A DNA stretch of 47,365 nucleotides, taken from contig JAQGBZ010000443.1 of assembly GCA_034687125.1 (NCBI GenBank), forward strand, positions 1-47,365. The letters run 5' to 3'. The translations under genes and the position numbers were made by a program. This DNA is from Neelides folsomi (Eukaryota; Arthropoda; Collembola; Neelipleona; Neelidae). The notes beneath the pieces are model-generated. The model made no database searches. It was not told the origin of the DNA and saw only the letters and a program-made list of their open reading frames with translations. Positions 43,401-47,365 of the stretch are shown here, piece by piece (positions within the stretch are counted from its first letter, which is position 1; every line of letters begins with the position of its first letter).

Positions 43401-46364
43401 CTTCATACGGAAGACTTGTGTGCTTGTAGAGAACAAATGTTCCTTCGATGGAGTTTGAATATTCCAACCCATCAAAAGTCCTTATGTGATCTCCTGCCAC
43501 ACATCTCTCACTCACATCAGCTTGATCAATTTGGACCTCAATGGGCGGCAGGACGATGTCGGACCACCGTGGGGGATTTTGCTCACCCGTCCGAATGTTC
43601 ACCGTCACAGAGCCTTGGTCTTCGGCTGTGGTGGAAAGACCGCCGATGAGACCATCGTTCAACGCCCACACTGCCACTCTTTGGGTCACGTTCCATTCAT
43701 CAGCACACACTTTAAGGGTGCATGTGTTCAAAATCACCTGTGGAAGGCCAATACATAATAAATGTACAATACATGCATACAATCGTAGTACAATAGTCGA
43801 CAATAGAAATAAAAGAGACATCAATATCAATAAAACCACCATGAGGGTTTTGAATAGGAACGATACACATCTCGAAACTGTTTCTATGTATATCAAGTGT
43901 ACTTTACATACGTTTAGAATACATACTGGCGAGCAATCTGTTGAAACGGTATAATCAATATTTCCTCAGCTCCGCATTTGAGAGCATGAAATTTGCCATT
44001 TACATCCTGCTTACACAATATTTATTATGGGAAGGAAACCATCCTGGACCATTACCACACCTATAAATGTGGAGAGATAAGGGACATGGGAGCAAGTAGT
44101 GTTTACCATTTACGACCATGGGATATATAGTGTGTATATGTAAATATATTTATTGGCTACCAAATCATATGGGTTTCCAGATGCACATCTCGGAAGGCTT
44201 GAAGGTCCCCTTGTGGAGATGTCAAACGTTACGCAACATTCCTCTTCCTCTTCTTCCTCTTGCTTTTCTTTCTTGTTCTTCTTCGGTGGTTTCTTCTTCT
44301 TTGGACAAGTGATGGGGACGGTTGGCTGGAACTCAATGAACACAGGCTCAGCTCCTAAATGAAAGACCGCAAGTTGTGGGGAGAGAAAGAGGAAATGGTG
44401 TTGACCTTCTTGGGCCGAGAGCGTTGGGGAGTTCAAGATCAGAATTCCAGTGTTGAAAGGAGGGCTGGTGACAACGGGCGTGAAGGTGTTGATTGTGGCG
44501 TGCCGAGCTCTGGCACGGCATTGCAGCTTCAAACATTTCTTTTATTAATTCCCATTTGCCATGGTAGGAAAAGCGTAAAAGTCTGACTAGAAGGGGAGTG
44601 AAACTCACCACTTGCCCAATCGACCATTTGTCTTCTTTCAAAACCCCTTTGTGTTGTTGGAGGAGACCGAAGCTCTCTGACTGAATCACTTCGTCGTCAC
44701 CCAACCACTCCACTTCAAGAGAGAGAGACTCAGGGACGACGTTGCCACCCAACGTCACGTCACAAAAGAACCGAATCTGACTTCCGTCTCGTGACACTCC
44801 AAATGACACTTTCGACTCGAGCAAATCAACCGGAACTTGGGAACAAAACAACAATTAATTATTACTAAAATCAATCTGATCTTTTAATCATTCCTAACCA
44901 CACTGTATTATACAATATTGTAATACCAATTGGTAAATACATACTTATGTAATACTAGACATGTATGTACCATATTATGCTGTGTTTATTTTCTACGTCA
45001 TAAATACAAGAGTTGTTATAACAATTTTACGGTTGATTAAATAGAAGTGTCTTACAGTGACACGGCGTGTATCCGGTATCAGAAGAAAGGCCGGATGGGC
45101 AAGGGACTTCATAGCCAGCACAGTAGGCCGAAGGACAAGCTTCTGTTGGTTGCAAATGATAAACGACAAAGTCGGTGCAGTTCTTCACAAGCATCGGAAT
45201 CTGCGTTGTACAACATTTCCCTTGAACGGAAACACAACCAATGGCTTTCGTGATTCCTTCGTCCACACCTGGCAAATTACCTGAAATGAACAATCAACTT
45301 TTAGTCAACCATAGAATGACAACCATAAATACCTTTATAATTGACAATTAAATATGGAATTTAAGATACTTTTCTTAATTCATCACTTTTATGCTATTTG
45401 TATTGTTTTTTATCATTGACTTTATCGATAAATATTTATTTTATTTACATACAGACTTAATACTATTAGGAGCAAGAATATTTTTCCCATTATGAAAAAG
45501 AGAAAAGATTAAAAATAGTAAGAGAAAGCTGTGTTCAACTATCGTGATGATAATGACAAAGAATTTTCTTTTTTTACAATTTAAATGTTTCTGGTTGAAT
45601 AAAGATCTGTGTATTTGAGTTGAACTCTTAAGGGTTTAATTTCAAGTTGAACGGAAAGTATAGTAGTTTACACACTTTAGGGATATATTGTCACTCCCAT
45701 ACTCCCATTTGATTCCAAGAATACTTTCCAATTTCTTATAAAATCTCATTTTATCAATTCATTGTCAATTTAAAACTGTAACAGCTTGTACAGTTATATC
45801 AAGTAGGAACTTATGTATCTACATAATTTAATATGTACATCTCCAAAATAATATTTTCTTCCATATTTTGTCGTTAAAATCATATGAATGAGAATTTAAT
45901 GAATTAAAAACACGAATGCAAACCTTTCATCCATACGGGAGCTCTCGTCCCACAATAGTTTGTTCCAGGACAAGAAGTTGGGATTGTGGATCCTGCCAAT
46001 GAATGGAACCTATACCACCCTGGGGTTAAATCCCGATCACATAAAGCTTGCTCTCTCGGAGGTCCCGATCCGAATCTGTAGTTGTAGCTCCGCTGTGGTT
46101 GGTTGTTGATCAAACGATGATATCTGGGGAGGCATGGGTCGGAGGAAGTTTGTCTTCTCCCGATCGGAGAATGATCATGGTGATCGTCATCATGGGGATG
46201 ACCACGGTAAGGAAAGGGCTCCTCGTTGTACTGACTGTTAATTATTATTGTTCCCATAATAATTATTGTCTCTAAATCAGATAATATCAAATGTGTGACC
46301 TGTATTGCGGGGCGACTTGAGTGATGAGGAGAAGAAAACAGGACCAGAGAGAGGCCCTTGCCAT
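40424..46364 (-). CDS. secreted VWDE-like protein with C-terminal Kunitz domains
   Basis: Fourteen exons: 46300-46364, 45924-46234, 45056-45280, 44609-44835, 44161-44526, 43192-43737, 42275-43024, 42036-42222, 41791-41981, 41581-41741, 41173-41528, 41001-41064, 40667-40939, 40424-40511. They sum to 3,810 nt and read without a stop to TGA at 40424-40426, giving 1,269 residues. Order: signal peptide (1-20), Asp/His-rich stretch, D8C domain (56-179), beta-rich VWDE-type region, vWD domain (477-650), acidic region, EGF module (880-906), VWDE-type region, Kunitz 1 (1124-1174), Kunitz 2 (1217-1267). Up to the EGF module it parallels vertebrate VWDE, an extracellular protein. The two Kunitz modules, suggesting protease binding, replace the EGF series. 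Start: the ATG at 46364 gives the hydrophobic leader [20 protein letters not shown]. Least certain junctions are 44526/44609 (poor polypyrimidine tract) and 44161 (GTAGCC donor). Confidence 0.9.
40433..40740 (-). CDS. Kunitz domain 2 of VWDE-like protein
   Basis: Begins [21 protein letters not shown] in exon 40667-40939. After a phase-2 intron it continues [16 protein letters not shown] and ends at the Cys of NSEC, two residues before the stop. All six cysteines are present with BPTI spacing (51 residues from first to last). The P1 position after the second Cys is His followed by Asp, which is unusual for a trypsin-type inhibitor, so this module may be non-inhibitory or have another target. 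Confidence 0.93.
40867..41188 (-). CDS. Kunitz domain 1 of VWDE-like protein
   Basis: Spread over three exons: CLLPK ends exon 41173-41528, [19 protein letters not shown] is in 41001-41064, and [14 protein letters not shown] and onward is in 40667-40939, ending FADC. The six cysteines and the [10 protein letters not shown] signature are complete. The P1 residue is Lys, as in classical trypsin-like inhibitors, with Asn at P1'. A lysine-rich linker with KKEKKVKVK separates it from the second module. Confidence 0.93.
41173..41741 (-). CDS. VWDE-type region and Pro/Glu-rich insert before Kunitz 1
   Basis: Exon 41581-41741 encodes the segment with [13 protein letters not shown]. Exon 41173-41528 continues [26 protein letters not shown] and a low-complexity stretch, Pro/Ser/Tyr then [14 protein letters not shown], before CLLPK. 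The first half matches the block following the first EGF in VWDE proteins, where a vertebrate protein continues with a YDSLC-type motif. The acidic insert is lineage-specific as far as I can tell. Confidence 0.85.
41791..42222 (-). CDS. EGF module and cysteine-rich VWDE block
   Basis: Exon 42036-42222 ends [14 protein letters not shown] split Gly codon joins [13 protein letters not shown] in exon 41791-41981, giving a compact six-cysteine EGF of the VWDE type. It is followed by [20 protein letters not shown], the VWDE segment usually written GLCDVRxxxC. Only one EGF is seen in the gene. Confidence 0.9.
42275..43737 (-). CDS. von Willebrand factor type D domain (43192-43737, 42275-43024)
   Basis: Exon 43192-43737 contains [20 protein letters not shown] and [16 protein letters not shown], typical of VWDE vWD domains. 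The next exon opens [15 protein letters not shown] and holds [15 protein letters not shown] and CEDFMKSWR, the closing half. The CGLCG-type motif appears as GLCGSFD with a single leading Cys, as in VWDE. After the domain comes an Asp/Glu/Asn-rich region of about 180 residues. vWD domains act in extracellular assembly and binding. Confidence 0.95.
44161..44835 (-). CDS. VWDE-type beta-rich region with Lys/Glu block
   Basis: Exon 44609-44835 reads [20 protein letters not shown] and [14 protein letters not shown], matching the Ig-like area after D8C in VWDE. Exon 44161-44526 has [25 protein letters not shown], then a charged run KKNKKEKQ followed by seven Glu, and CCVTFDI. The charged run sits where human VWDE has a short loop after IPIIC. 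The exact 5' edge of 44161-44526 is uncertain, and the GTAGCC donor is weak but keeps phase. Confidence 0.8.
45056..46234 (-). CDS. D8C domain exons (45924-46234 and 45056-45280)
   Basis: After [12 protein letters not shown] and a His/Asp-rich stretch comes [37 protein letters not shown], then [30 protein letters not shown] and AYC. The order and cysteine pattern match the D8C domain shared by uromodulin, GP2, OIT3 and VWDE (signature CDRxLxxGWYRF and CGTxAPxWL). This domain sits at the N-terminus of VWDE, which supports the family assignment. Confidence 0.94.
46300..46364 (-). CDS. signal-peptide exon of VWDE-like protein
   Basis: The ATG at 46364 (context GAAATGG) starts [21 protein letters not shown], a charged start, hydrophobic core and small-residue end typical of a secretory leader. 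The donor is ACAG|GTCACA, phase 2, joined across a 65-nt intron to the acceptor ATTAACAG. Another ATG 10 nt upstream (46374) is in a different frame and in weaker context. Confidence 0.85.
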
Positions 46365-46399
46365 TTCCCTTCATGGAAGAGGTTCGAGCTTGAAGGATC

Positions 46400-47295
46400 T
46401 CGTTCTCGACGAGGGTTTTTCCTAAATGTCGAGAGGTTCACTCCTCAGCGCCCAGAACTCTAATGGTCAATGGGATGCTTGAGATGTTGGAGGTGGTAAT
46501 GGATGATGGGAAAGCTAAGGAACTCACAATTGATTCATTTCACTCTCAGGGGAGAGAACATGAACCTGACTGACACTGAAATGAGCTGTAATCTCATGAA
46601 GCAACAGATCTCTCCGTCAGCTCCTCTTTTTTACCTCTTTTGATGGGAAATTGATAATTTCTCAAAACCACAGGCAGTGCAGCTCAAAGTCCTCAGACTC
46701 TATTGTGGTAAAATCCCTATTTAAGTTTCTTGGTTTATTTAATATACTCACTCTTGATTTCTCATTTTAAACAATCCATTCAGTTCACAATGCCTATTCA
46801 ATTTCTTCAATCCCTAAATATGGATTTCTTTCATCATTGATATGAAAAAACAAACCTTAAATGGATTTTTAATACTCATTACTACACAACTACAAGCATA
46901 AAATAGATGAATTACTCTACATAAATATACATATCTAATATAGCTACTCCATAGATTATGAATTATTTATTATATTTGTAATGTACTATGCATTGTAAGT
47001 ATGTTATAATGTAGAATTTTTACCTGTTTATTTGTAGTAGAAGATTTGTACATTTATTTATGTGCATGAATTTATGTACATATGTGAATATTTCATATAT
47101 CTGTAAATATTACATCCATATGGTATATACTCTGAAAGTGAGTGAATGAGTAAATGAGGTAGTTAATGGATTCTTATTTTTCTTATGAATATTTTTGTGG
47201 TTTTCAATATGTTAATTTTCTGGGTATATGGAGATTGTAATTGATTCATCCTTCCTTTGCTTTTCTTCATTTCCTCTCACTTTCCTGAATACCGT
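46400..47295. other. AT-rich upstream region of VWDE-like gene
   Basis: No gene is seen. The minus-strand string TTTCAGTGTCAGTCAGG near 46565-46580 contains TCAGT initiator-like motifs about 200 nt upstream of the start codon. No convincing TATA box is placed for it. Confidence 0.35.
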
Positions 47296-47299
47296 TATT

Positions 47300-47365
47300 G
47301 TTCGAATAAGAGCCTCTGTTCGAATAATAGCCCTGCTCGAATAAGAGCCCCCCCTCGAAACCTAA
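47300..47365. repeat. tandem GTTCGAATAAGAGCC repeat at window edge
   Basis: Three consecutive units start at 47300, 47318 and 47335, each G(T/C)TCGAATAA(G/T)AGCC plus a C/T-rich spacer (period 17-19 nt). A partial fourth begins near 47354 and runs off the edge. Confidence 0.85.

Noticed and set aside
43738..43896. Hydrophobic N-terminal extension of the vWD exon frame (Leu/Ile/Val-rich, from a Met at 43896)
   Set aside because: It looks like a membrane segment, but it is intron read-through. The acceptor CTTCCACAG at 43738-43740 and phase-0 joining to 44161 give a continuous VWDE-type protein.

Overview
This is eukaryotic nuclear DNA, most likely from an arthropod. Exons are short and flanked by GT...AG introns, several of which are only 48-54 nt long. 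Three protein-coding genes can be read, all on the minus strand. From right to left (direction of transcription) they are: a secreted VWDE-like protein (about 40.4-46.4 kb), the forkhead transcription factor FoxP (coding about 5.8-21.9 kb, possibly from 27.9 kb), and the 5' part of the phosphatase CDC14 (from about 1.1 kb, running off the left edge). The arthropod assignment rests mainly on FoxP: it carries a second, divergent forkhead exon of the kind known from insect FoxP isoforms. A crustacean such as a copepod fits, but the sequence does not prove it.

Region by region. 1-1.1 kb: CDC14 N-terminal exons. 1.1-5.8 kb: very AT-rich intergenic DNA with one less AT-rich island near 1.8-2.2 kb. 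5.8-14.6 kb: twelve constitutive FoxP coding exons plus one alternative exon, encoding a Gln-rich region, a C2H2 zinc finger, a leucine zipper, a forkhead and a C-terminal tail. 14.6-21.7 kb: a 7.2-kb intron. 21.7-21.86 kb: the exon with the first well-supported FoxP Met codons. 21.9-40.2 kb: about 18 kb of unusually G+C-rich noncoding DNA, holding possible upstream FoxP exons (about 25.1 and 27.8 kb) and a CpG-rich candidate promoter (about 28.1-28.3 kb). 40.4-46.4 kb: a 14-exon gene whose joined reading frame is 3,810 nt (1,269 residues). 46.4-47.4 kb: AT-rich upstream DNA ending in a short tandem repeat.

Two results stand out. First, the VWDE-like protein combines a signal peptide, a D8C domain, a complete vWD domain and a single EGF module with two complete Kunitz (BPTI-type) domains at its C-terminus. 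That architecture differs from the multi-EGF tail of vertebrate VWDE. Second, FoxP has two tandem exons for the recognition-helix half of the forkhead. They have identical intron phases and cannot both be included without shifting the frame. The second one swaps the base-contacting His of the recognition helix for Thr, adds an AT-hook-like RGRPRK segment, and ends at a stop codon that lies inside a usable splice donor. The FoxP C-terminal exon can also be read in two frames, depending on whether a 130-nt pair of exons is included.

All gene models were built by eye from splice signals, intron phase and remembered family sequences. No alignment or transcript data were used.
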